From Bradyrhizobium ottawaense (GTDB taxonomy: Bacteria; Pseudomonadota; Alphaproteobacteria; Rhizobiales; Xanthobacteraceae): a DNA stretch of 64,000 bases. Each line of letters starts with the position of its first letter. Position 1 is the first letter of the stretch. Shown piece after piece: positions 35,795 to 43,727 of the stretch. The stretch is taken from contig NZ_CP029425.2 of NCBI RefSeq assembly GCF_002278135.3, forward strand, positions 4,998,001 through 5,062,000, written 5' to 3'. The notes beneath the pieces were generated by a model. It did not search any database, was not told the origin of the DNA, and saw only the letters and a program-made list of their open reading frames with translations. The translations under genes were made by a program, and so were the position numbers.

Positions 35795-36121
35795 CTATCC
35801 ACGCCCGGGCGAGCGCTGGCCGGTCTTGCGCTGCTGCTGGTTGGTATAGGCGTCCCAATGGCTCCAGCTGCCGTTGCTGAGGCTCTGCATGTCGGTGCCG
35901 AGCGGACGGCGCGTGCGCTTGTCGTGATCGGCGATCACGCGCTCGGACTGGGCGATCTTACGCTTGAGTTCCGCGATCGCCTTCTGGGTCTGGCCGTTCC
36001 GCTTCGAGGAGGCGATCTCACCCATCGTGAAGCGCGCGGTCTCCAGCGCCTTCAACTCGGCGCGGTTCTTCTTCAACTGGACCCGGTGCCAGGCGATGTT
36101 GCTGTCGCTGTCCGCAACCAT
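35795..36121 (-). CDS. Hypothetical coiled-coil protein
   Basis: 108 aa. The central part (QLKKNRAELKALETARFTMG, then KAIAELKRKIAQSERVIADHD) is a charged helical coiled coil; the C-terminus is polar. No known family. A GGAG site lies eight nt before the start at 36121, but start codon and site are both enclosed by a 9-bp inverted repeat, so translation or transcription may be gated. Confidence 0.55.
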   Translation of the reverse strand: MVADSDSNIAWHRVQLKKNRAELKALETARFTMGEIASSKRNGQTQKAIAELKRKIAQSERVIADHDKRTRRPLGTDMQSLSNGSWSHWDAYTNQQQRKTGQRSPGRG

Positions 36122-36149
36122 GTGGGAACTCCGCTGATTCGTTCCCACA
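36121..36149. promoter_or_regulatory. Inverted repeat enclosing a ribosome site and start codon
   Basis: TGTGGGAAC (36121-36129) and GTTCCCACA (36141-36149) are perfect 9-bp arms with an 11-nt spacer. On the minus strand the loop carries the GCGGAG ribosome site and the second arm runs into the ATG at 36121. It could be an RNA switch hairpin or a repressor operator. Confidence 0.5.
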
Positions 36150-36226
36150 GTGTATCAAGCGCCGAATCGGCGCCGCAACGGGCCCGACGCGGCGAAAATG
36201 CGGTCTTCTCAAGCAAGAATTGCGTG

Positions 36227-37000
36227 TTAGCGCTCGGCAAAGGCCTTTTCGACCACGAATTGGGCCGGCTCGCCGTGATTGCCCTCGACAAAGCCGCGCT
36301 CTCCCAGGAGCACGCGCGTATCAGCGACCAGTGCCGGGCTGCCGCAAATCATGACGCGGTCGTGGGCAGCCTCCAGCACCGGCAGGCCAATATCGGCGAA
36401 CAGCTTGCCCGTGGTGATGAGGTCGGTGATGCGGCCGCGGTTGCGGAAGGGATCGCGCGTCACGGTCGGATAGTAGATCAGCTGATTCTGAATGTACTCG
36501 CCGATCAGTTCGTCCTTCGGCAGCGTCTCGGTGATCATCTCGCCATAGGCGAGCTCCTTGACGTGCCGGCAGCCGTGCAGCAGCACGACCTTCTCGAACC
36601 GCTCGTAGGTTTCGGGGTCCTTGATCACGCTCAGGAACGGCGCAAGACCCGTGCCGGTGCCGATGAGGTAGAGGTTGCGCCCCTCCTCCAAATTGTCGAT
36701 CACCAGCGTGCCCGTGGCCTTGCGGCTGACGATGATCTCGTCGCCTTCCCTCAAATGCTGGAGCCGCGAGGTCAGCGGACCGTCCGGCACCTTGATCGAG
36801 AAGAACTCGAGCGTGTCCTCGTAATTGGCGCTGGCGACGCTGTAGGCCCGCAGCAGCGGCTTCTCCCCGACCTTGAGCCCGATCATGGTGAATTCGCCGT
36901 TGCGGAAGCGGAAGGTCGGGCTGCGGGTGGTCTTGAAGGAGAACAGCGTATCGGTCCAGTGGTGGACGCTCAAAACACTTTCCTGATTGAAATTGCTCAT
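36227..37000 (-). CDS. fpr: Ferredoxin-NADP+ reductase (FPR type)
   Basis: 257 aa, the size of bacterial subclass FPRs. The FAD motif RAYSVASANYEDTLEFFS, the NADP loop LIGTGTGLAPFLSVI and the C-terminal VEKAFAER fit the family. It moves electrons between NADPH and ferredoxin/flavodoxin. It is divergent from the enamidase gene and shares the GTATAC operator found before the 6-hydroxynicotinate reductase, so I infer that it supplies low-potential electrons for ring reduction in nicotinate breakdown. The start has GGGAAGG four nt upstream. Confidence 0.9.
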   Translation of the reverse strand: MSNFNQESVLSVHHWTDTLFSFKTTRSPTFRFRNGEFTMIGLKVGEKPLLRAYSVASANYEDTLEFFSIKVPDGPLTSRLQHLREGDEIIVSRKATGTLVIDNLEEGRNLYLIGTGTGLAPFLSVIKDPETYERFEKVVLLHGCRHVKELAYGEMITETLPKDELIGEYIQNQLIYYPTVTRDPFRNRGRITDLITTGKLFADIGLPVLEAAHDRVMICGSPALVADTRVLLGERGFVEGNHGEPAQFVVEKAFAER

Positions 37001-37051
37001 CTCACCTTCCCTGTCGCGTCCAATGCGGTTCCGAGGCGGGCAGCTATGCGT

Positions 37052-37108
37052 CGTTTGTACACGATCATTCGTATACTAATGAATAATCCTGCTTGATCCC
37101 GCGGTCAA
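37052..37108. promoter_or_regulatory. Divergent fpr/enamidase control region with GTATAC operator
   Basis: TCATTCGTATACTAATGA (37065-37082) is an 18-bp palindrome with one mismatched pair. For fpr on the minus strand, TTGACC (37108-37103) stands 17 nt before TATTCA, which overlaps the operator, so a bound repressor would block it. CGTTTGTACAC (37052-37062) matches part of the palindrome in the nicA promoter. The first palindrome is nearly repeated at 47983-48000. Confidence 0.7.
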
Positions 37109-37157
37109 GGCTGCCCAAGATCGAAAGCGTTGCAGTTAGGAATAAGGAGCCCCTTCC

Positions 37158-38354
37158 ATGGCGCATGACGCACCCCAGGCCGCCGGACCCTCGAAGCTCG
37201 TGATCCGGAACATCGGCCTGATCCTGTCCGGCGCCCTGGAAAAGCCGATCCTGGATGGCGACACGATCGTCGCCGAGAACGGCAAGATCACCGCGATCGG
37301 CCGCTTCAAGGACGTCGACATCGAAGGCGCGACCACCATTGTCGACGCCCAGGGCACCACGGTGGCGCCGGGCCTGATCGACAGCCACGTCCACCCCGTT
37401 GCGGGCGACTGGACGCCGCGACAGAACCAGATCAACTGGATCGACAGCTATCTGCATGGCGGCGTCACCACCATGATCTCGGCCGGCGAGGTTCACATGC
37501 CGGGCCGCCCCCGCGACGTCGTCGGCCTGAAGGCGATGGCCATCTTCGCCCAGCGCGCGTTCTGGACCTTGCGTCCGGGCGGCGTGAAGGTTCACGCCGG
37601 CGCGCCGGTGATCGAATGCGAGATGGTCGAGGAGGACTTCAAGGAGCTGGCCTCCGCCGGCGTCAAGCTGCTCGGCGAGGTCGGCCTCGGCGGCGTCAAG
37701 GACGGTCCCACCGCACGCAAGATGGTCGGCTGGGCACGCAAATACGGCATCCAGAGCACCATCCACACCGGCGGCCCCTCGATCCCCGGCTCCGGCCTGA
37801 TCGACAAGGACGTCGTGCTGGAGGCCGACACCGACGTGGTCGGCCACATCAATGGCGGCCACACCGCCCTTCCCGACGACCAGATCCGCTGCATCTGCGA
37901 GGGCTGCAAGCGCGGTCTCGAGCTGGTGCATAACGGCAATGAGCGCTCCGCTCTGTTCACGCTGCGCACCGCGCGCGAGATGGGTGATCTGCACCGGGTC
38001 ATCCTCGGCACCGACGCGCCCGCCGGCTCCGGCGTGCAGCCGCTCGGCATTTTGCGCATGGTCTCGATGCTGTCCTCGCTCGGCGAGCTGCCGGCCGAGA
38101 TCGCCTTTTGTCTCGCCACCGGCAACACCGCCCGGATGCGCGAACTCGATTGCGGCCTCATTGAAGTGGGACGTTCCGCCGACTTCGTCATCATGGACAA
38201 GGCCCAGCACTCGCCCGGCAAGAACATCCTGGAGAGCGTCCAGCTCGGCGATCTCCCGGGCATCGGCATGACCATCATTGACGGCATCGTGCGGACGCAA
38301 CGCAGCCGCAACACCCCGCCGGCGGGCAAGGTGCCGGAGGTGGTGGCGAAGTGA
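37158..38354 (+). CDS. ena: Enamidase-type amidohydrolase (6-oxo-1,4,5,6-tetrahydronicotinate hydrolysis)
   Basis: 398 aa; the Eubacterium barkeri enamidase is of similar size. The metal motif LIDSHVHPVAGDW (His 77, 79), THTGGPSIPGSG-like HTGGPSIPG, GHINGGHTALPDDQI and LGTDAPAGSGVQPLGI give a binuclear-zinc amidohydrolase. It would hydrolyse the reduced ring to 2-formylglutarate and ammonia. The assignment rests on similarity as I recall it and on the context: shared operator with the reductase, and NicAB nearby. AAGGAG lies nine nt before the start. Confidence 0.8.
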   Translation: MAHDAPQAAGPSKLVIRNIGLILSGALEKPILDGDTIVAENGKITAIGRFKDVDIEGATTIVDAQGTTVAPGLIDSHVHPVAGDWTPRQNQINWIDSYLHGGVTTMISAGEVHMPGRPRDVVGLKAMAIFAQRAFWTLRPGGVKVHAGAPVIECEMVEEDFKELASAGVKLLGEVGLGGVKDGPTARKMVGWARKYGIQSTIHTGGPSIPGSGLIDKDVVLEADTDVVGHINGGHTALPDDQIRCICEGCKRGLELVHNGNERSALFTLRTAREMGDLHRVILGTDAPAGSGVQPLGILRMVSMLSSLGELPAEIAFCLATGNTARMRELDCGLIEVGRSADFVIMDKAQHSPGKNILESVQLGDLPGIGMTIIDGIVRTQRSRNTPPAGKVPEVVAK

Positions 38355-38472
38355 CGCAGCCGGAGCGGCACACTGCTCCGCACCTCCCTCGATGGCGTTG
38401 AACAAGTCTGCGACCTGCTGCGTCTAACGCAGGCAGCCCCCGGTGGCGGCATTTCATTGCTGGACCATCGAC

Positions 38473-39162
38473 ATGAAGAACTCATCGCGAATAGCCCTCG
38501 GCGTTGCTGGCGCGGTGGCGGGCTATGTCGCGATCTTTGTGCTGTTTTCCCTGTTCGATTTCGGCAACCGCGCGGACCCGATCACCTCGGGTCTGTTGGG
38601 ACTGTTCGTCTACTCCCCCATCGGCGCGATCGCCGGCGCGGTGTTTGCCAACTGGCTGGTGACGCGTTCAGGCGAGGACGCAGGCAATGGCAGCGTCGGG
38701 CGCAACAGCCTGAAGTCCCTCGGCGTCGTCGTCCTGCTCTGCGTCGCCGGGATCGGCCTCTACATCGCCTACGCCTATGCGACGGCGACGCCCTGGCTCA
38801 ACCGGAACGGCGGCAATCCCCTGCTCGTATTCGAGGTGCGTTTTCCGGCCGGGGTCACGGTGCCGACATCAGCCCAGGGCATCACCATCGAATTGCAGAC
38901 CAACCTCAACACGATGCCGGGCGAAGTGACCCCGGCCGCCTTCTATCGTGACGGCGACCAGCCCGTCATCGCAGGCGAAGTCGAGCTCGCGTTTCGAACC
39001 TCGCACCGGCAGCTCGCCGTCAATATCGAGGGCCAGCCGAGCCGAACCTACCCGATCGACTTGACGGCCCGGGCGCCGCATACGCCGGAGTTCGGGACCT
39101 GGCGGCGGCTCGCCGACGGCAGCGAAATCCGCTACCGCGCCAAATGGCCAGGCAAGACATAA
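38473..39162 (+). CDS. Hypothetical membrane protein
   Basis: 229 aa. Three hydrophobic helices (ALGVAGAVAGYVAIFVLFSL, GLFVYSPIGAIAGAVFANWL, SLGVVVLLCVAGIGLYIAYA) are followed by a beta-rich soluble domain of about 110 residues (VFEVRFPAGVTVPTSAQGIT...). The soluble part probably faces the periplasm. No family is recognised. It lies 118 bp after the enamidase and probably is not part of the nicotinate pathway. Confidence 0.65.
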   Translation: MKNSSRIALGVAGAVAGYVAIFVLFSLFDFGNRADPITSGLLGLFVYSPIGAIAGAVFANWLVTRSGEDAGNGSVGRNSLKSLGVVVLLCVAGIGLYIAYAYATATPWLNRNGGNPLLVFEVRFPAGVTVPTSAQGITIELQTNLNTMPGEVTPAAFYRDGDQPVIAGEVELAFRTSHRQLAVNIEGQPSRTYPIDLTARAPHTPEFGTWRRLADGSEIRYRAKWPGKT

Positions 39163-39172
39163 GCGTTCGAGA

Positions 39173-39559
39173 TCAGCGCTTCTTCGCGATCTCGCAACGC
39201 ACATAGGTCTGGCGCTTGGCCTGCCCGACCGGTCCGTTGTCCATCACCAGCTTGCCGTCGGTTGCGATGGAGACCCGGGGATTGGAGCGAAACTTCTCGC
39301 CCTCGCCTTCGCAGGCGAGCTTCATCTTCCAGCCGAGCTTTCCGTCGGCGGTGATCTCGCCGGCGCGGCAGCGCGTCTCGTACCAGTAGAGGCGGTTGCC
39401 GCCTTCGATGCTCATGCGGTTGGGGCTGTCGTCGTCGCGGCAGTCCTTTTTGGTAGACGCCCAGAAGCCTTCGTAGGGCTGCGCGGCAAAGGCAGGCGCA
39501 CTGCCCGCCAGCGCCGCACCGAGAGTGAGGAGCATTACAAATTTCGTGGCGACTCTCAT
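39173..39559 (-). CDS. Secreted hypothetical protein
   Basis: 128 aa with a signal peptide (FVMLLTLGAALAGSAPAFA). The mature part (YEGFWASTKKDCRDDDSPNR, NRLYWYETRCRAGEI, MKLACEGEGEKF, TYVRCEIAKK) has four Cys that can form two disulfides. It resembles small periplasmic proteins common in Bradyrhizobium. Convergent with the preceding gene, 10 bp apart. Confidence 0.7.
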   Translation of the reverse strand: MRVATKFVMLLTLGAALAGSAPAFAAQPYEGFWASTKKDCRDDDSPNRMSIEGGNRLYWYETRCRAGEITADGKLGWKMKLACEGEGEKFRSNPRVSIATDGKLVMDNGPVGQAKRQTYVRCEIAKKR

Positions 39560-39624
39560 GAATAAAGACCTCGACAGACCCTTCATCGGGATTAGTCGCC
39601 AGTCCTCGCACCTTGTTCAACTGC

Positions 39625-39702
39625 CGTAGCGTGGGCAAAGCGAAGCGTGCCCACCATTGAGAAGTCGTGGGCACGGCGCTTCGCGCCTTTGCCCACCCTA
39701 CG
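39625..39702. repeat. Palindromic intergenic repeat, GTGGGCAAAG type
   Basis: CGTAGCGTGGGCAAAG at 39625-39640 pairs with CTTTGCCCACCCTACG at 39687-39702 (15 of 16 positions); nested shorter repeats (GCGTGCCCAC, GTGGGCACG) lie inside. A related element at 43605-43716 shares the GTAGGGTGGG end. Confidence 0.7.
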
Positions 39703-39720
39703 AGACCGTCTTCGGCACCC

Positions 39721-40176
39721 TCACCGCAGCTTGTTCAACAACGCCATCAGCATCTCGCGCTCCCTGGGCTCGAGCGGCGCCAGCGTCTCGCGGGTGATGG
39801 CCAGCGCGTTCGGCGCGACCTTCTCCGAAAGCTGCTGACCGGCGCGCGTCAGGCTGACAAGGAGCCGCCGACCGTCCTCGGGATCCTGGCTGGTCTCGGT
39901 CAACCCGCGCGCCGTGAGCCGATCGATCACGCCCTTGATGGTCGCGACGTCCATCGCCGTCAGCCGGCCGAGCTGGTTTTGCGAGCACGGCCCGGTCTCG
40001 GCGAGTTTCGACAATGCCGCCCACTGCGTCGGCGTCAGATTGGTGCCGATATCGCGGGAGAAGATCGAGCTGTGGCGCTGCCAGACCTGGCGCAGGATGA
40101 AACCGACCTGCTCGTCGAGCACGTAAGGCGGTTTTCCCGGTTTGACGCTCTTCTTGGCCGTGACGCTTCTCGCCAT
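39721..40176 (-). CDS. MarR-family transcriptional regulator, candidate nicotinate-pathway repressor
   Basis: 151 aa. The winged helix is clear: LTPTQWAALSKLAETGPCSQNQLGRLTAMDVATIKGVIDRLTARGL with the wing DPEDGRRLLVSLT. MarR proteins of this size often bind aromatic acids. It starts 25 bp after livF and is the last gene of the strand run that begins with the 6-hydroxynicotinate reductase. It is therefore the best candidate to bind the GTATAC palindromes at 37065 and 47983, like NicR of Pseudomonas. Start ATG 40176. Confidence 0.85.
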   Translation of the reverse strand: MARSVTAKKSVKPGKPPYVLDEQVGFILRQVWQRHSSIFSRDIGTNLTPTQWAALSKLAETGPCSQNQLGRLTAMDVATIKGVIDRLTARGLTETSQDPEDGRRLLVSLTRAGQQLSEKVAPNALAITRETLAPLEPREREMLMALLNKLR

Positions 40177-40201
40177 CCGCTCGCTGCCCCTCCCTTTGCG
40201 T

Positions 40202-40906
40202 TCACAACGACAGATGCGCGTCGCGGATATCCGGACGCGCATCGAGCTCGGCCATGGTGCCGCCGAAGCAGATGCGGCCGCGCTCGATGATGTAGGCGCG
40301 ATCCGAAATCAGCCGCGCGAAATGCAGATTCTGCTCGGAGACGACGATGCTGACGCCCTCCTTCTTCATGGTCAGGATGGCGTCGACCATCTGCTCCACG
40401 ATCTTCGGCGACAGACCTTCCGAGGGCTCGTCCAGCAGCACCAGCGACGGATTGCCCATCAGCGTCCGCGCAATCGTCAGCATCTGCTGCTCGCCGCCGC
40501 TCATGCGCCCGCCGGGACGGTTCTTCATCTCGCCGAGATTCGGAAACAGCGCGAACAGCTTTTCACGTGTCCAATGCGGCGCGTTCGGACGCTTGGGCTG
40601 CTTGCCCACTTCGAGATTTTCCTCGACGGTCAGGTCGGTGAATATCCGGCGCTCCTCCGGCACATAGCCGAGCCCCTCGCGCACGATCTCGTGGGTCGGC
40701 TTGGCCGAGACGTCCTTGCCCTCGAACATGATGCGGCCGGTTCGTTGCGCGACCAGGCCGACGATCGAGCGAAACGTCGTCGACTTGCCGGCACCGTTGC
40801 GCCCGAGCAGCGCAACCACCTCGCCCTCGCCGACCTCGAAGCCGATGTCGAACAGGATATGCGCCGGGCCATAATGGCTGTTGAGGCCCTCGACGGTGAG
40901 CTTCAT
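40202..40906 (-). CDS. livF: Branched-chain-type ABC transporter ATPase LivF
   Basis: 234 aa. Walker A GRNGAGKST near residue 36, signature SGGEQQMLTIARTL, Walker B LVLLDEPSEGL and the LivF-typical GYVPEERRIFTDLTVEEN. One of two ATPases of the HAAT-type importer encoded here. The start overlaps the livG stop by 4 bp (ATGA). Confidence 0.93.
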   Translation of the reverse strand: MKLTVEGLNSHYGPAHILFDIGFEVGEGEVVALLGRNGAGKSTTFRSIVGLVAQRTGRIMFEGKDVSAKPTHEIVREGLGYVPEERRIFTDLTVEENLEVGKQPKRPNAPHWTREKLFALFPNLGEMKNRPGGRMSGGEQQMLTIARTLMGNPSLVLLDEPSEGLSPKIVEQMVDAILTMKKEGVSIVVSEQNLHFARLISDRAYIIERGRICFGGTMAELDARPDIRDAHLSL

Positions 40907-41694
40907 ATTGATGCTCCGTCGCGATGGCGGGCATCGTAGACCAGGCCCTCGCCGAGATAGACCGCCTGCACCTGCGGATTGCCGCGCACCTCGGCCGGCG
41001 TGCCCTCGGCGATCAGCGTCCCTCGATTCAGCACGATGATGCGGTCGGCATGCTCGAACACCACGTCCATGTCGTGCTCGGTGAAGAGCACGCCGATCGA
41101 TTTCTCCCGCGCGATGCTCGCGGTCAGCCGCATCAGGTCGACGCGTTCGCGCGGCGCCATGCCGGCGGTCGGCTCGTCCATCAACAGCAGCTTGGGCTGG
41201 TTGGCGAGCGCCACCGCAAGCTCGAGCCGCTTGAGGTCGCCATAGGCAAGCTCGCCGCAGGGCCGATCGGCATAGCCGCCCATGCCGACCAGCTCGAGCA
41301 GACGGCCGGCCTCGCCGCGGTCGAACTTCGGCGCCGAGCCGAACAGATTGAACAGCTGCCTCCCGTGCGAGATCAGCGCGACCTGCACGTTCTCGCGCAC
41401 GGTCATGGTGGCGAAGGTCGCGGTAATCTGGAAGGTACGCCCGACACCCATGCGCCAGATCTCGCGCGGCTTCTTCCCGGTGGTCTCTTCGCCGAGCAGA
41501 CGGACTTGCCCGGTATCAGGCTTGTTCTGGCCGTTGAGCATGTCGAAGCAGGTGCTCTTGCCGGCGCCGTTCGGCCCGATCAGCGCCAAAATCTCGCCGG
41601 CGCGCAGCGAGAACGCGACGCCGCGCACGGCATGGATGCCGCCATAGGATTTGGTCAGACCTTCGACCGCAAGAAGTGGGGGTGCAACACTCAT
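40903..41694 (-). CDS. livG: Branched-chain-type ABC transporter ATPase LivG
   Basis: 263 aa. Walker A GPNGAGKST, signature LAYGDLKRLELAVAL, Walker B LLLMDEPTAGM and the H-loop TEHDMDVVFEHADRI. The LivG form has the insertion around GVGRTFQITATFATMTVRENV. Overlaps both neighbours by 4 bp (ATGA on each side), so the subunits are made in a coupled way. Confidence 0.93.
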   Translation of the reverse strand: MSVAPPLLAVEGLTKSYGGIHAVRGVAFSLRAGEILALIGPNGAGKSTCFDMLNGQNKPDTGQVRLLGEETTGKKPREIWRMGVGRTFQITATFATMTVRENVQVALISHGRQLFNLFGSAPKFDRGEAGRLLELVGMGGYADRPCGELAYGDLKRLELAVALANQPKLLLMDEPTAGMAPRERVDLMRLTASIAREKSIGVLFTEHDMDVVFEHADRIIVLNRGTLIAEGTPAEVRGNPQVQAVYLGEGLVYDARHRDGASI

Positions 41695-43580
41695 TCGGCA
41701 GACTCGATCGGCTTGGCGAGCAGAGGTGATCCCGGCGGCGACGCCTTCCTGCGACGCTGCGCCAGCATCTCCAGCATGCCGACAATGCCCTTGGGGAAGA
41801 CGACGACGATCAGAACGATGAAACCGCCGAGCACGAGTTTCGACAAATCGGTCTGGCTGACCAGCCAGATGTTCAAGGCCTTGTAGACGATGGCGCCGAT
41901 CACCGCGCCGGACACCGTCTCGACACCGCCGAGCAGCACCATCACCAGCGCATCGACCGAGAGCGAGATGCCGAGATTGTCAGGGAAGACGCTGCCCTTG
42001 AGGTAGGCGAACAGCGCGCCGCCGATGCCGGCGGTCGTGCCTGCGATCACGAAGGCGGTCCACTGGATGCGCTTGGCATTGATGCCGATCGCCTCCGTAC
42101 GCAGGAGCGAGTCGCGCGTGGCGCGGAGCGCGTAGCCGAATGGCGAGAATACCATGGCCCGCAGTGCGATGGTCACCAGCGCCGCAACGCCGAGCGCCAG
42201 CCAATAGAAGTGCGACGGGCTAGCCGCCCATTTTTCCGGCCAAACGCCCAAGATGCCGTTGTCACCGCCGGTGACGCTCACCCACTGGAATGCGATCGAC
42301 CACACGATCTGCGCGAAAGCGAGCGTCAGCATCGCAAAGTAGACGCCGGAGAGCTGCACGGCGAAGAAGCCGAACACGGCCGCGCCCATGCAGCCGAGCA
42401 GCGGCCCGAGCAGCAGGCACACGATCATCGGCAACCCCGCCATCTTGGCGAGGAAGGCGACGCCGTAGGCACCGAGCCCGAAATAGGCGGCATGGCCGAA
42501 GGACGCGAGCCCGCCGACCGACATCAGGAAGTGGAGGCTGACGGCAAAGATGACGAAGATCGCGATCTCCGAGCCGACGGTCAGCGCATAGTTGCCGGCG
42601 AACAGCGGCAGCGTCGCTGCGATCACGAGCGCGGCAAGCGCTGCAAGCCGCTCGTTCGACGTCAGCGGGCGCCAGGGATTGACGGTGAGACCGGGCGTCT
42701 TGCGCGCCGGCGCCTCCGGTTTGCCGAACAGACCCCAGGGTCGCACGATCAGCACCACCGCCATCACCAGGAAGACCAGGATGATGGAAATCTTGGGGAA
42801 GATCAGGATGCCGAAGGCATTGAGCTCGGAGACCAGCACCGCCGCGACGAACGCGCCGACGATGCTGCCGAGGCCGCCGATCACGACCACGACGAAGACT
42901 TCGACGATGATGCGCAGATCCATCGCGTGATGCACGGCATCCCGCGGGATCTGAAGCGCGCCGCCCAGCGCGGCGAGGAAGACGCCGACCGCGAACACCG
43001 ACGTAAACAGCCATTTCTGATTGACGCCGAGCGCTGCGACCATGTCGCGGTCCTGCGTCGCCGCGCGTACCAGGACGCCCCAGCGCGTGCGCTGGAACAG
43101 CAGCCAGAGAATGCCGAGCACGACGGGCCCGAGCACGATCAGGAACAGATCGTAGCTCGGGATGTTCTGGCCGAAGAAATCGATGGCCCCCTTGAATCCG
43201 GGCGCACGACGGCCGACGAGATCGTCGGGCCCCCAAATCAGGACGACGAGATCCTCGACCATCAAGGTCAGGCCGAAGGTCGCAAGCAGCTGGAACAGCT
43301 CGGGGGCGTGATAGATGCGGCGGAGCAGCACCATCTCGACCAGCACACCGATCATCGCCACGGCAATCGCGGCCAGCACGATACTGCCCCAGAAGCCAAA
43401 TGCGCCCGACAGGCGCTCCGTCAGCGTGAAGGCAATGTAGGCGCCGATCATGTAGAAGGCGCCATGCGCGAAATTCACGATCCGCGTCACGCCGAAGATG
43501 ATCGACAGGCCCGAGGCCACCAGGAACAGCGACGCCGCGCTGGCGAGACCGGTCAGAAACTGTACGACGTAAAAGGCCAT
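41691..43580 (-). CDS. Fused LivH-LivM permease of the branched-chain-type ABC transporter
   Basis: About 629 aa. Residues 1 to about 290 are a LivH permease (SGLSIIFGVTRIVNFAHGAFYMIGAY) and about 310 to 629 a LivM permease (GSEIAIFVIFAVSLHFLMSVGGLASFGHAAYFGLGAYG). In most systems these are two genes; here one polypeptide forms the whole channel. The start at 43580 is where LivH homology begins. A repeat element separates it from the receptor gene upstream. Confidence 0.9.
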   Translation of the reverse strand: MAFYVVQFLTGLASAASLFLVASGLSIIFGVTRIVNFAHGAFYMIGAYIAFTLTERLSGAFGFWGSIVLAAIAVAMIGVLVEMVLLRRIYHAPELFQLLATFGLTLMVEDLVVLIWGPDDLVGRRAPGFKGAIDFFGQNIPSYDLFLIVLGPVVLGILWLLFQRTRWGVLVRAATQDRDMVAALGVNQKWLFTSVFAVGVFLAALGGALQIPRDAVHHAMDLRIIVEVFVVVVIGGLGSIVGAFVAAVLVSELNAFGILIFPKISIILVFLVMAVVLIVRPWGLFGKPEAPARKTPGLTVNPWRPLTSNERLAALAALVIAATLPLFAGNYALTVGSEIAIFVIFAVSLHFLMSVGGLASFGHAAYFGLGAYGVAFLAKMAGLPMIVCLLLGPLLGCMGAAVFGFFAVQLSGVYFAMLTLAFAQIVWSIAFQWVSVTGGDNGILGVWPEKWAASPSHFYWLALGVAALVTIALRAMVFSPFGYALRATRDSLLRTEAIGINAKRIQWTAFVIAGTTAGIGGALFAYLKGSVFPDNLGISLSVDALVMVLLGGVETVSGAVIGAIVYKALNIWLVSQTDLSKLVLGGFIVLIVVVFPKGIVGMLEMLAQRRRKASPPGSPLLAKPIESAE

Positions 43581-43604
43581 CGGCGGTCCGGGTTCGGGGA
43601 ACTC

Positions 43605-43716
43605 GTAGGGTGGGTTAGCGCAGCGTAACCCACCACCTTTTCTCGTGTGGCACCGAAAGAGGTGGGTTACGCCGAGCAGATACGCTTTGCGCATCTGCAG
43701 GGCTAACCCACCCTAC
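43605..43716. repeat. Palindromic intergenic repeat, GTAGGGTGGGTTAGC type
   Basis: GTAGGGTGGGTTAGC (43605-43619) and its exact reverse complement (43702-43716) bound a 112-bp element with nested inverted repeats of the GGGTTA/TAACCC kind. It lies inside the transporter operon, between receptor and permease genes, and could lower permease expression by an RNA hairpin. Confidence 0.75.
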
Positions 43717-43727
43717 GGCAGCGGGGA

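Noticed and set aside
34847..37096. A 749-codon plus-strand open frame over the P450, coiled-coil and fpr genes
   Set aside because: It crosses intergenic sequence and three real minus-strand genes and shows no motif or ribosome site.
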